Assembly: GCA_026168455.1 (NCBI GenBank) | Contig: CM047425.1 | Location: 47,750,362 to 47,814,361 of the forward strand | DNA from: Theocolax elegans | Taxonomy: Eukaryota; Arthropoda; Insecta; Hymenoptera; Cerocephalidae | DNA length: 64,000 nucleotides | Direction: 5' to 3' | Program-made: the position numbers and the translations under genes | Part shown: positions 53,600-64,000 of the stretch, in pieces | Numbering within the stretch: position 1 is the stretch's first letter | How the letters are laid out: each line of letters begins with the position of its first letter | The notes under the pieces: generated by a model | Seen by the model: only the letters and a program-made list of their open reading frames with translations | Told to the model about the DNA's origin: nothing | The model's database searches: none

Positions 53600-55374
53600 A
53601 AGTTCAAAAGTTTAAAAATTAATATGCTTATGAAAAATCTAATTCGAGGAATTTTGATTATGCATTTTGATTATGCCTGCCTTGTATTTAACAATCTGCC
53701 ATCGTATCTTGAAGTGAATCTTCAAAGGCTATGTAACACTATTGTACGTTTTATTTATCATTTGAAACGAGATACAGCTCTAAAACCCTATTATGATCGA
53801 TTGGACTGGTTCTCTCTAAAAATTCGTCGCAAATACTCTCTTGCTCTGTTCATGTACAAGCTATTATCATCGCAGAGACCTAGTTATTTACATGACAGAT
53901 TAACCTTTATTACTGATGATAATCGTAGATCACAACGATTGGATGATATTTTTATTATACCAGTTGCATATAGCGACTCGTATAAGTCGTCTTTCATGTT
54001 ATCTGGCATGGAACTGTGGAATGGATTACCGGGAAGTATTAGGGACAGTCCTAGTATATCTAGTTTCAGAGTGTGACAATGCATTTAATGCATGTCAAGT
54101 TAAGCGAGCATGTAGCCCATTGAAGTCCTTACCGAACCCTACTTAAGCCTTACCGAACCCTACCTAAGCCTCACCGAACCCTGCCAGCCTACACACACAG
54201 GCCAGCCACATCGCCGAGCACATAAGAGCTCAGGAGTCCCAAGAAGATCCAGAGGATGCTTGAAGTCCAAGCAATGCCAGGAAGTGGTGAGGAGAAGTCC
54301 CTTACTGCACACCTGGAGAAGCAGCGTAGCCAGAAGCGCCTCCCACAACAGCCATCCAGTACAGAAAAATAAACCTGTAAGATTACTTCTTACAATGTGC
54401 ACCTTATAAAGGAGAGAACAGGATCACACAGCAGTTGAACAGCTGTGTATAGGATGGGTGCAGAGAAGAGGTTAGGTGAAACAACAACATATAAACCGAG
54501 TAGCCGTACGGTTTATAACTCACCCAGGTAAAAACGCTGTACCGCATTCCCGAGTCCTCGAGCCAGGATCGCCAAGAGAGAAGAAGGAGGCAACCAAGAA
54601 GACCATGAAGGAAGGCCGAACAGCTACGTCGTCGTCGCCACCAACTCGCCGTTGTTGTTGACATTCGTGCGCGGCGGACATTTTCGTTAAGCCGCACACG
54701 GCATAAGGCCGCGTACGCACGAAGTGGTTACAGCGCATTCGCGCAGCGACTCTCTCGCGTCGACGACGACGAGAGCTCAGAGCTCGTCCGACCGCCGATT
54801 CGGAACTACCGATCGAAGTACCGACGTGACGACAGCGCGAAAGAGAGAGAAAGAGCATAGCGAAGTGTGTGTGCCGCACGTGTGCCACCATTGCCAAAGG
54901 TTTGTGCGACCTAGTGCCAATATTTGAGAGCCGTTTTCCTTGCCTGTGTGTGTGCCGCGAACTACCGTGTACGCCCCAGCTTACTTTCCTTGCTACTATA
55001 ACTAGCCTTGCTCGCCGCGTAAATTCAGTGTACCCCAGCTTCCTCCCCTCCCCCCTTCCAATAAGTGATAATTTAACTTTAATTCGATCACCCGCACCCT
55101 GATCCCCTGAATTTCCTTCAAAGTGTTGCTGACCCTAGCACATGACTATTATCCTTCTATACAAAATATGTCAGCTTTTTATCAGGTGATCAATTTATGT
55201 CAAATTTATATATGTTTGATCTGGGAATTTGTTTGTACTTCTAGATTAGCGTTTTATTATTATTATTTTATGATTCATGTGATTTTTTGCGATATTTTTT
55301 GTTTTATTGTATATATTGTTATGTGTACTTTTATGCACATGTTGATCTATATGTATTATTTATTATTATAATGT
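53600..55374 (+). pseudogene. CR1/L2-like RT C-terminal part, split by an LTR-like element
   Basis: 53624-54073 reads GILIMHFDYACLVFNNLPSY, RLDWFSLKIRRKYSLALFMY, DDNRRSQRLDDIFIIPVA and MELWNGLPGSIRDSPSISSF followed by RV, the typical C-terminal region of CR1-like RTs. The frame is then cut by TGTGACAATG. It resumes at 55123 with LLTLAHDYYPSIQN and ends at 55371 with a Tyr/Phe-rich tail. AGTG is present at both junctions, so it is a plausible 4-bp duplication. The catalytic RT part is missing (5' truncation). Confidence 0.8.
54074..55121 (+). mobile_element. LTR-like element inside the CR1-like copy
   Basis: The 5' end forms the family hairpin (TGAC, bulged A, ATGCAT, TTA, ATGCAT, GTCA). Three 21-bp tandem units with ACCGAACCCT occur at 54131-54190. 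CpG-rich promoter-like sequence lies at 54520-54860. The 3' part CGCACCCTGATCCCC resembles the 34.65 kb end. The exact right end (about 55115-55122) is uncertain because no ...ACA is present. The multi-frame ORFs 54160-55102 are not supported as genes. Confidence 0.65.
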
Positions 55375-55432
55375 ATTAAGGAGTAGTTTAGGTTTTCCTC
55401 GATATTGATGAACAAACAATATTTATTTATTT

Positions 55433-55469
55433 GGCGACGTTTCGATGGATATCCTCCATCCTCATCAGG
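55433..55469 (-). ncRNA. Hammerhead-ribozyme-like motif downstream of PLE C
   Basis: Minus strand: CCTGATGAG, a 6-bp stem GATGGA/TCCATC around GGATA, then GAAACGTCGCC. The core CUGAUGA...GAAA...GUC is complete, unlike the 2.77 kb copy. It lies about 930 bp downstream of the GIY-YIG stop on the same strand. PLE terminal repeats are known to carry minimal hammerheads. Stem III would be extremely short, so activity is uncertain and dimeric action is possible. Confidence 0.7.
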
Positions 55470-55474
55470 CTATA

Positions 55475-56397
55475 CCTTTTTATTAAAAAATGATTTCATT
55501 TTACAACATCTTTTAAACTCAATTTTTACATATATAAATCTAAGTTACTTACTATTTCGTCAATATATAGGTATACACATATTATTAACAGCATCTCTGA
55601 TGCGTCGCTCTATAATTGAAAACAATGATTAAAATAACAAACGTTTAACAATTTTTGCACAGAGATTGAGGTTATATATAACATACCTTTCCCCTATTGT
55701 TGTGTCCATAATCAACACAAAAAATTGAAAATTAAATAAATACTTGAAGAACATTACAAAATAAATTAACACATAATCACACATATTAAGCAAAAGGCAG
55801 TTAAATATTAAAATAAAGCTAACAATGTATATCACAGACGGTTAATACTGAAAAATTTGAAATATCACGTCCCCCGTTTTCAAAGACACCTATGCGATCA
55901 ATCTTAATCAGATCGACAACACAGTCATCCCCACCACAGGCGCGAAACTTCAAATTAAGTACATTATGTGTACTGATAAGTAATAAAAATTAATAAATTA
56001 TTTATGATTATTTACAAGAGAACTCAAAAAATTTTTTTATAAGACTAAATTAAAATTTACCATTTCAATAAAAAAATATTTTTTTTTTTCCCGTTAAAAC
56101 AAATAATAATTGGTAATAAAAATTTAAAAATTAAATTTAAGTAGTTAAGTATTTTATTAAATTTTAAATATAGTAGATTAACTAAACAATTTTTATAATA
56201 ATGAAGAATCTTTTAATTATGAACCTAAATGAGAAAAAATTAAAAAAACCAAAAATATATATTTGAATTTACCGCGTCGCGCATCGTGCAAGACACAATA
56301 CGCGCATCGATCAACACGCAAGTCAATCACTCACCTTATCCAAACATCTGATCGATATATATTGATTTGAGGTTATGTCATAGGGGAGAGATACACA
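55475..56397. other. 3' region of PLE C, AT-rich, no gene
   Basis: Non-coding. The small ORFs (55405-55835) contain no recognised motif. Confidence 0.4.
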
Positions 56398-57840
56398 TTA
56401 TAATTTAGATTTTAATTTAATACGATTGATAATGTCACTGTAATGTTGGCTAAGATGTCTAGTATCGTCTTTGCAATTGATCGCATTATGTTGCAGATTT
56501 ATGTGGATCATTTCTGATAATACTCGTTTTTTCCAATTCTTTTCAGTATCAAGTATTTTGACGTTGTCAAAATCTAACGAATGATCATATGCGAGCATAT
56601 GTTCATTGATTACATAGTGCGACTCAGTTTTGTTTATATTAGCTTTATGTTCTTTAATACGACATTTTACTTGTCTCTTTGTTTCACCCACATAACTAGC
56701 ATTACAATCTTTACAATCTATTTTATACACTACATTAGTTTTAGTTAATTTGTCTATTTTATCTTTGCCCCTCACAATAACACCATCAATTTTATTATAA
56801 ATTTTAGGTATAACTTTGATAGCTTTGCCCTTCATAGAACCAGATATTTTTTCATAAAATTTAGGAATAAAAGGAATATTTAAAGTTGCTTTATAATTAG
56901 TTACTACTCTATTATTAACTTGATCCTTGTTATGACTAGAACTATATTTTATTTTCTCTAATCTTTTTCTTACATTATGATTTATAAACTTTTTTGGGTA
57001 ACAATTATTTTTTTAAAAATTCTTTGACTAGTTTAATATTGGTTCCATGAAATTTTTCATGTGCTAACAAAATTGCCTTGTCCACCAATGTATATACCAT
57101 AGCTCGCTTCTGCTGTATTGTATGACTAGATTCAAAATGTAAAAATCGTCCTGAAAAGGTATCTTTCCTATACCAATTAGTAATAACTTTTCTATTTTCA
57201 TTTCTTATTAGTGATACCTCTAAAAAACTTATATAACCATTATTCTCTTTTTCATGAGTGAACTGCAATTTCTCATGGTAGTTATTGAAAACTTCAATTA
57301 CATTTGTTAATTTATTTTCGGGAATACACATAATTGTATCATCCACATATCTGTAATAGAACGGTGGAATAAAATCTAATTTTTTGAGACAGTATTGCTC
57401 CAAATCTGTCATAACAATATCAGCAAAAATCGGGCTTACCGGGCTGCCCATAGGACTTCCATATAGTTGTTGATAATATTTATTATCCCATTGAAAGTAA
57501 GTGTTGCGCATCAAAAATTTTAATACTTCAATTAATTCATGTAGAGAAACATTATGTATTTTTCTTATTAAATGGTATCTTTTTTCAATACCTTTAAGAA
57601 CTAATTCTTCTGGAACATTAGTGAACAAGGAGACTACATCTAGTGAAATTATTATATAATTTGCAGGAATGTCACAGTTGCTAAGTTTTTTAATTAATTC
57701 GACACTATTTTTTACATAAGATTTAGGTTTCTTAATACTATTTGTGATCATTTTTTTCACAATTTTGGATAGTTTATATGTGGGGCTACCAATACAAGAT
57801 ACAATAGGTCTTAGTGGTACATCCTTCTTGTGTATCTTAA
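56398..57840 (-). pseudogene. Penelope-like element C: RT and GIY-YIG endonuclease, 5' truncated
   Basis: Minus strand. The frame begins at the truncation near 57840 with KIHKKDVPLRPIVSCIGSPT. It then has IIISLDVVSLFTNVPEELVL, GSPMGSPVSPIFADIVMTDL, the catalytic FYYRYVDDTIMCI (about 57360) and NWYRKDTFSGRFLHF, ending at 57005. A one-base shift in an A7 run (about 57010) leads to NNCYPKKFINHNVRKRLE and then the endonuclease frame 56835-56398: VVYKIDCKDCNASYVGETKR, CRIKEHK, ILDTEKNWKK and LSEMIHIN. Catalytic motifs of both domains look intact, so this copy is younger than elements A and B. Only the frameshift and the missing 5' part disable it. Confidence 0.92.
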
Positions 57841-57844
57841 ATTA

Positions 57845-58365
57845 ATGTATTAACTTTGGTGCCATTTGGTTTTACTAGATCTTGGCACAAATAAATACCG
57901 TTATCAATCTCTCTCTCTCTCTCTCACTCTTTCTCTCGCATGCAACTCGCTAGTGCTTTTGGCAGCTGGCTGTCTCGGGATGTCGTCGAATCGACCGACC
58001 GTAGAGCTCTGGCTCTCGGCGTTATCGAGAGCCGCGATCGTACCGCGCGCCTGCGCGTTACGTACCGTGCACGCGGTACATCGATCTCGCATCGAGTGCA
58101 CGGGTCGATTACCGCTATATTCAAGCTGTAGCAGCGCAAGTCTGTTGTATGGTGTATGTGACTTGTTACGATTTACGTGTCTGCAATGTGGTTATACTTC
58201 CTTCCAGGTAACAACTAACTCATTCCATCTATGTGTTCTTCAACTAATTAGTACGATGTGAGCTTCAGGCACGAAGCTCACCCGACGCCGCATCGATGCC
58301 CGGAGCCGCCTCGATCCTCTCTCCATAATTCGGTAACGCCCTATCGGTTCCTACTGCCGTGATTC
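57845..58365 (-). mobile_element. Partial LTR of the 33.2 kb family, inverted
   Basis: The region pairs in reverse with 33890-34350: GAGCTTCAGGCACGAAGCTC versus its counterpart, CT-repeat, GCGCGCCTGCGC-type blocks and a shared decayed reading with SRIECTGRLPLYSS versus SRVSRASRVPLYSG. The ends are not visible. The similarity of chance frames in both shows that the ORFs at 57866-58261 and 33983-34351 are LTR sequence, not genes. Confidence 0.65.
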
Positions 58366-58370
58366 GAGAG

Positions 58371-58910
58371 TCAGGGGATCTTTTTGAACTTCTGATTTTC
58401 CGTTTCCAAACATCGCTCTAAACTGTGTACAATTAGCGTTTTGCAAACTTGACATGCTGACCCCTCTGCCTTACGAAGAGAACAATTCCGTATATTATGA
58501 CTCTGCCTTTTACAATAATAACATCTTCTATTGGGACATTCTGAACTCCTATGCCCCACCTTCTGACACTCGAAACACTCGACCGTCAAAAGCTCTATTG
58601 TCACCCCTAGTTCCGTCGGTTCTGCCACTTATTCGACAGAAATTCTCTACAATTAAAATTTTGATCGTTATAATTTATGCGTTGGTTAACTGCTTGTGGT
58701 CTTGACCAACTGGTCTATTACTGTACCAGTGGTCATGCATTCTGTTGTGGCGTCTGCTTGGCCATAACCATGGCAGTTGTGATTCGCTGCTCCTACGATT
58801 CCACCTGCACCTTGGCCTTCACCGCGTTTTTATTCAACACCGCGTTTTCCTCAACTTTTTTTACTTCGTCTATAGTTGCATTGAATAAAACGACTGAATT
58901 AGTGATAGAA
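58371..58910 (-). pseudogene. CCHC gag remnant
   Basis: The minus frame 58628-58371 has CFECQKVGHRSSEC, CYYCKRQSHNIRNC and CQVCKTLIVHSLERC, three zinc-knuckle-type clusters (the third with one extra residue). Upstream (about 58890-58780), IDEVKKVEENAVLNKNAVKA is probably the preceding gag part. Stops lie between. It lies directly beside the partial LTR, but the association with that element is only inferred from position. Confidence 0.68.
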
Positions 58911-58917
58911 ATTTCTA

Positions 58918-60195
58918 TCAGTCTAATGAAAACAACTCACGTCCATTTTTTAAACGAATGCATGAACGAAGTCCATTATTACAATACCCGTCGTGCATAT
59001 CTACTCCAGCCATAAGCTTATTATACAAATGAAACGCAGAAGGAAAATATATTTCAAATTTTGTACGGGTTGTAGAGCTGTATATTTTTAATGTCAAAAA
59101 GGGTGTTTCTCCTGCTGCAGTGGAAGTTATTATCAAGTGCATTCTTTTCTTTCACCCTATTTTCTCGAATAGTTCCCGTACTTTACAAGCCTAATTTTTT
59201 CAAATGCAATATTAGGTCAAAATTTGTGAAGTAACTGTCAAAATACAAATGGAATTGTGTAATACTTTTCGAATTTGTAGTTTTTAGATAAGCTTCTAAT
59301 AGTTTCATCACAACCCATGAACCTAATGAACATTTGCGAACTTACCTTTCGATGACGAATTCTTTCCACAATATAATTCTAAATTCAACAAATATCCTGC
59401 GTTGCACAAACCCCAAAATTCGAGTCCGAACAGAATAGGTTTTCCTCGGATAAACTTTTCTAGAGATGTCGTTTATACGACTTGGCTATCATTTCATCGA
59501 CTGATAAAGCAGTTTTCCAAAAACTAAATACTTGTACGTTCTTTTGAAGCATTTGCAACGACTTACGAACTCGCCAAGTTTTATCTTTAGGATTCTAATC
59601 TGCAGCCTTTAAATACTTCAATTTTGTTTTTATTTGTTCAAATTGATTACGTAGCATTGCTGAAGATATGACTTCACAGGATAAGTATGGATCTTATGCC
59701 CAATAGTCTCTTTGAGATTTTATTTTATTGATTGCATTCAAAATGATTATACCGATAAAAGTATTTAAATTCTCAAGTTTCAAACAATACATTTGTTTCA
59801 ATAGCCTTAATAATATAAATTTTCATATCGTTAGAAAAAATTTTTCATACAGTTCCACAGGTTCAGAAGTTTGAATACTTTTTTTCACTGATTCTTTCAA
59901 TAATTGTTTATTTTCAACAGTGTCTAAAAAAACATTTTTCACCATCAATCCAATTAAAAACGTAATTTTTTCCAGTTTATCATGATGATCAGAATAAGTT
60001 TGACATGCTGTTTTATACGTGATCTTCGATAGTTCTTGATCGTCTTCTGAAGCTGAACCTCAACCATCAGAACCAGAATCATTTTGATTCGCTATTCCAA
60101 CTATGACCTCGTAATTGTCGTTTGCCGTATCGATTTCATATTCGACGTATGAAAAAGATGTTCTTGCTATTTTACGTAACATAGGAATACCCCGT
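58918..60195 (-). pseudogene. piggyBac-like transposase remnant, copy 2
   Basis: Minus strand, N- to C-terminal. An acidic start (about 60180: EYEIDTANDNYEVIVGI) is followed by a TAC..TYSDHHDKLEKI region, RDYWA with DPYLSCEVISSAMLRNQF and EQIKTKLKYLKAADQNPKDK, LSVDEMIAKSYKRHL (SxDE motif), an FGLEFWGLCNAGYLLNLELY type core with YCGKNSS, LGSWVVMKLLEAYL, FDSYFTN and finally KLMAGVDMHDGY, ending at 58918. This is the full domain order of piggyBac transposases, including the GVDxHD motif. Numerous stops and shifts make it inactive. Terminal repeats were not identified. Confidence 0.8.
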
Positions 60196-60539
60196 TAAAA
60201 AAACAATCAAATCAAAAAATTTATATTGATACATTCTGCAATCTTAACTTATTTTCAAATATTACGACAGAATAATATGCATAGTATCAAAAATTTTTTG
60301 TGAAGGTTCGTATGAAAAGAACTACAAACTTTTTTTGGCTAATAAAGTAGTTAAAAACATTCTTTTTTACTATGCTGTAAATTTAGGTAAAAAAAATAAT
60401 CGATATCCATGCACTTGATTTAACTTAACTCTTAAGAAACAAATGACGAATTGGCGCTATGGTAAAGTATAACTCTATGGAACTACAGATTAAAGATTTA
60501 ATTACAGATTGCACACGCACATTAACACCCAACTCACAG

Positions 60540-60640
60540 GTTCATCTATTTTTTTCAACAAGGAAGCCGAAATTGCATCTTCGCAATTCAGCTGCAGGGA
60601 ACAAAACTGGCAGTTTCGGCTTGTTGTTGAAAAATAATAG
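60540..60640. repeat. Imperfect hairpin
   Basis: TTCAACAAGGAAGCCGAAA is mirrored by TTTCGGCTTGTTGTTGAA around about 45 nt. The ORFs on both strands (60459-60769) come from this palindrome and have no known domain. Confidence 0.55.
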
Positions 60641-60782
60641 TTTACGATCCTTGGCCGTAAATTGGTAGTTTAGAAACCGAGTGGGGTTTTTGCGTCCGAT
60701 GACCAGCGAAGCTGATGCAAGGTATGCATTATCTCCACGAGGCTGTACAATTATACGGCCGTGGAGCAAACATTATTTTCTG

Positions 60783-61075
60783 ATATACGTGTCCGTAAAG
60801 TACGCCCTATAGGGACTGCTTTTAATCCTTAAAGTTGATTTTAAGTGTGAGTTTACGTATTCACACACGATGATATGCGAGACGGTGTGAAGTCTGCTGA
60901 TTCCTTCTCTACAAGCTAGTGAAATCGTACACGAACGAAAAGGGAAATTTTGTGCAATTTTTACTTTAAGGACACGCACACTTAAAATTATCACTTTACC
61001 GACACAAGTCTCTAAAAATCGACTATAGAGATTAAAAGCAGTCCCTAAAGTGCGTATTTTACGGATACGTATATT
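60783..61075. mobile_element. MITE with terminal inverted repeats of about 45 bp
   Basis: ATATACGTGTCCGTAAAGTA at the left is mirrored by the complement of ATATACGTATCCGTAAAATA at the right, continuing through GGGACTGCTTTTAATC in both. Weaker inverse similarity continues inward (ATTTTAAGTGTG). The length is about 293 bp. The target duplication is unclear. Confidence 0.72.
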
Positions 61076-61079
61076 AAAA

Positions 61080-62028
61080 AATTGCTTTTATTATTTTTCC
61101 TTAATTTTAGTCAAGCTATTTATGTTAGTTTATTTGATTTAGTTTATAAGACTGGGGAGTTTGAAATAGTGGTCCAGACAAATATTTTTATACAAGAAGT
61201 TAAACCATATTTGATGCAAACTATATCTAGATTATTCCTGACTATTGGCAGACTTTATCTATTCTCAAGCTAGACTTTATTTTACGGGCTCTAGATATTA
61301 TTTTATTACCTATATATTGCCAATATACTTTCAAAAATAACCAATATATTACCAATATATTGTGAATTTATAGTAAACCTATTTATTCGTCATTCTGTAC
61401 TCAACACATAATTCAATTAAAAATTTTATTATCCTATAATTGTCTACCAATATTATAAATGCATTAATAAAGATAGAATGAGAATAACAACTGTAATTGT
61501 CTCGTGTTTATAATGCATGTATATTAGAAACTAAATAAATTAGTCTTGGTAACAAGGAACTTATTAATTGCGTTCAAATTCTATCTTATATAAAAACTTT
61601 ACTCTATGCAATGACCATTAACACTGCAAATAACGTCGTTTTTATACCAGCAAAAGAAATTTTCCAGAATTAACGAACCAATGTATTACGTCATGACCAA
61701 TGTTTTTACGATTGTGCACGGAGCTGTATAATTCAAGAAATGTAGAAGAAGAAATATTAAAGTCAACTCGGATAGTCAGATGTATTCCACTTCAACCGGA
61801 GAATTTGGCATTGTCTCGCAAAGGTATAGGGAGACATAAATAACACCTAACAACTACTAACATGAACTGTGTCATTTCTCCTAATAATAGTTGTTCCGTC
61901 GCAAATGAATAAATAGCAAACGACATTAATTTCGCCGGGATTTTAAAGAAAATATCAAAAGTTTACATACAGAAAATAAATAATTTTAATATACCGCTCA
62001 ATCAAGTTAACAATAAGGGTTTCTACCT
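61080..62028. other. No recognised gene
   Basis: AT-rich. Short AATATATT repeats lie near 61310-61370. The 63-codon ORF at 61082 has no motif. Confidence 0.4.
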
Positions 62029-62790
62029 GTTGGAACGTGTATAACGGACGTGTTCGAGCCTGTTACGCTGCACATGAATAGACCGTGGTACACATGTCTT
62101 ATATGACCGGGAAAACCCAGACGCCGTGATTTCTATTTAATAACATATGTAGTTGCCGACGGAAAATCCCAGAGTGCGATCGAGTGACCCTTGCTCCCTC
62201 TAAAAACCCTCCAAAAAAGGACACAATGCAATTGCCGAACGGACAAGTAGTCAGTCTACTTTGACACCTCGTGCAGCGCGAATCTCTTCTCGGCTTTGAT
62301 TAGTTTGACGAGTTTAGTACCGCCGTTGTGTACGATATTTTAAAGTATTCCCGATTTTCGCTACAGTTTACATGTACCGTGTTTAACGCGTATTTCGGTG
62401 ACTACGTCGCGAATACAGATCTCTAGCGTGATCTCTTGCTGAATCAGCCTTGCTGCAATCAGCTAATAGTGTGACTGATCATCACATTATTGATTGCGCG
62501 TCCTCGCCAATCACAAGGATCGAAGCCAGTCTTCTCCTATTCACGTTTTAAGCTATCGGTAACACGTGGCCGGTTCACGGAGTCGAGTTCGCCTCCTCCT
62601 AACGTGAATTCACACGCAATCGATCCCTAGATCGATTCAACATTACACTCATACACACAAATACATACATATAACTCGCACCTTCACTTAACACATTAAT
62701 CTAATTAACAGCTTGTAATTCAAGGGGTTTTTATGCCGCAAGGCTTTTCCCCTTTCGAGCCAAATAAATGAATGTTTAACGGCTCAATTG
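62029..62790 (+). mobile_element. Possible further LTR-like block
   Basis: A CpG-richer block of about 760 bp starts TGTTGGAACG and contains AATAAA near 62763. The right end is not defined and no target duplication was found, so this is only a composition-based suggestion. From 62791 to 63743 nothing else is recognised. Confidence 0.25.
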
Positions 62791-63704
62791 TATGTGTTTT
62801 TAATTAATTCCTTTTCTCCTCCATTATATTTTACATATTTCAATTATTCATAAAAAATTATAAATAAAACAAATTTAAACTATAAAAATTATATCAAAAA
62901 ATTACGTGTTCTGTTCATGTTAAAGAGAATACGACCTAACAATAGTACCTCCGTCTAGATAAGGAAATTAGATGAAAAAAGCTCGTGAACTCTAAATCGT
63001 CGTGCCTTACGAAGAGTAGCACGTTTACATTTAATAAAGCATTCAGATGTGCTGGTCATCGTAAGGTACGACGAAATAAAGTTTTAATCATGTTTTTAGT
63101 TACTATTAGTAATTTTGCTTTGTACGTCAAGATAGATAGATCATCGACCGCGCTATTAATAGATACTGGTTGTCCACCTTATGCTCCGAACATACTCATA
63201 GCAGCATGATTACCATTTAGGGTTTTTCAATCCTTTACTACATTTTGTAAAGTAACGTCATACTGTGCAAGAGCAATATTATTGCTTACGCTACTATGGA
63301 TTGTGTTCCTTATGATTTGGAATATGTATGACTACTATATTAGGAATCAGCTTTCTAAATGTTACGATTTCTGTATCAGAATTGTAATAGTTGACCCGAA
63401 AATCCTGTATGCATTATTATTATTTTATAACTAATTAACAAGGATTATACTTTTTAGTAATACTCTTAATCATACGCTTTCATTTTAAAAACAGCAAAGA
63501 TATTTTGAAACTATTTTTAAAACTTTATTATTATATTAATTACCTTATTATATTACGTGTGAGAAGTTTACGTGTGAGTGTGGGAAAATATGTCATAGAA
63601 TTATAATTACACCCTAACTAGCATATTGCATTTTGTTGTTAACTATCTCGTATTTATATAAATGTTCACAACTTTTTATTTTTGAGACTTGACTGGCTTT
63701 ATAA

Positions 63705-63998
<294 letters not shown>

Positions 63999-64000
63999 AT

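Noticed and set aside
57866..58261. 131-codon ORF as host gene
   Set aside because: It is the inverted partial LTR copy matching 33.9-34.35 kb.
60459..60769. Two opposite ORFs of 69 and 75 codons
   Set aside because: They arise from an imperfect palindrome and have no recognisable domain.

Overview
The window looks like AT-rich nuclear DNA of an arthropod, most likely an insect and possibly a hymenopteran. I infer this from a spliced animal gene with canonical GT/AG introns, from insect-type retroelements (R1-clade and CR1/L2-like non-LTR elements, Penelope-like elements, an I-like element), and from Helitron, piggyBac and pogo-type remnants. Nothing prokaryotic is visible. The species cannot be fixed from sequence alone.

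The only host gene I can support is the orthologue of the deubiquitinase USP7 (HAUSP) on the + strand. Three catalytic-domain exons lie at 27178-27370, 27444-27600 and 63744-63938. Their splice phases agree, and the junction reads GDGK|WCKFDDD as in the family. The intron between the last two is about 36.1 kb and separates the catalytic His (GGHYVV) from the catalytic Asp (KFDDD). The 27 kb before the first exon contains no recognisable USP7 exon and is also filled with dead mobile elements.

Layout. 0-3 kb: an inverted pair of Penelope-like (PLE) copies with a hammerhead-ribozyme-like motif. 3.4-6.5 kb: a Helitron helicase remnant split by a TTAA-flanked element. 6.9-7.9 kb: a solo-LTR-like element. 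9.2-10.3 kb: a CR1-like piece. 11.5-16.7 kb: two R1-clade copies with complementary deletions. 18.4-21 kb: CR1-like pieces. 21.5-22.2 kb: a foldback element. 22.88-23.25 kb: an array of eight hairpins with a constant loop and different stems. 23.3-25 kb: an R1 fragment with a TTAA MITE. 27.2-27.6 kb: two USP7 exons. 27.9 kb: a tRNA-like sequence. 28.9-35.6 kb: nested CR1, PLE and LTR-like elements. 35.6-37.5 kb: elements with terminal minisatellites, one inside a hairpin element and one inside a pogo-like remnant. 38.3-40.4 kb: a 2.1 kb foldback. 40.8-44.2 kb: an unknown repeat ORF, a piggyBac remnant and a gag remnant. 45.2-47.2 kb: an LTR-like element and a foldback. 48-52.2 kb: an I-like retrotransposon split by two adjacent TTAA elements. 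53.6-55.4 kb: a CR1 end split by an LTR. 55.4-57.8 kb: a second PLE with its own hammerhead-like motif. 57.8-60.2 kb: an LTR piece, CCHC gag and piggyBac. 60.8-61.1 kb: a MITE. 63.7-63.9 kb: a USP7 exon.

Most elements are truncated, frameshifted or interrupted, so they are fossils. Several insertions can be ordered exactly: conceptually removing the younger element restores the older reading frame (Helitron/TTAA, I-like RT/TTAA pair, PLE/solo LTR, CR1/LTR). The observations most worth following are the hairpin array at 22.88-23.25 kb, the covarying terminal hairpins of the LTR-like family, and the two PLE-linked hammerhead-like motifs.
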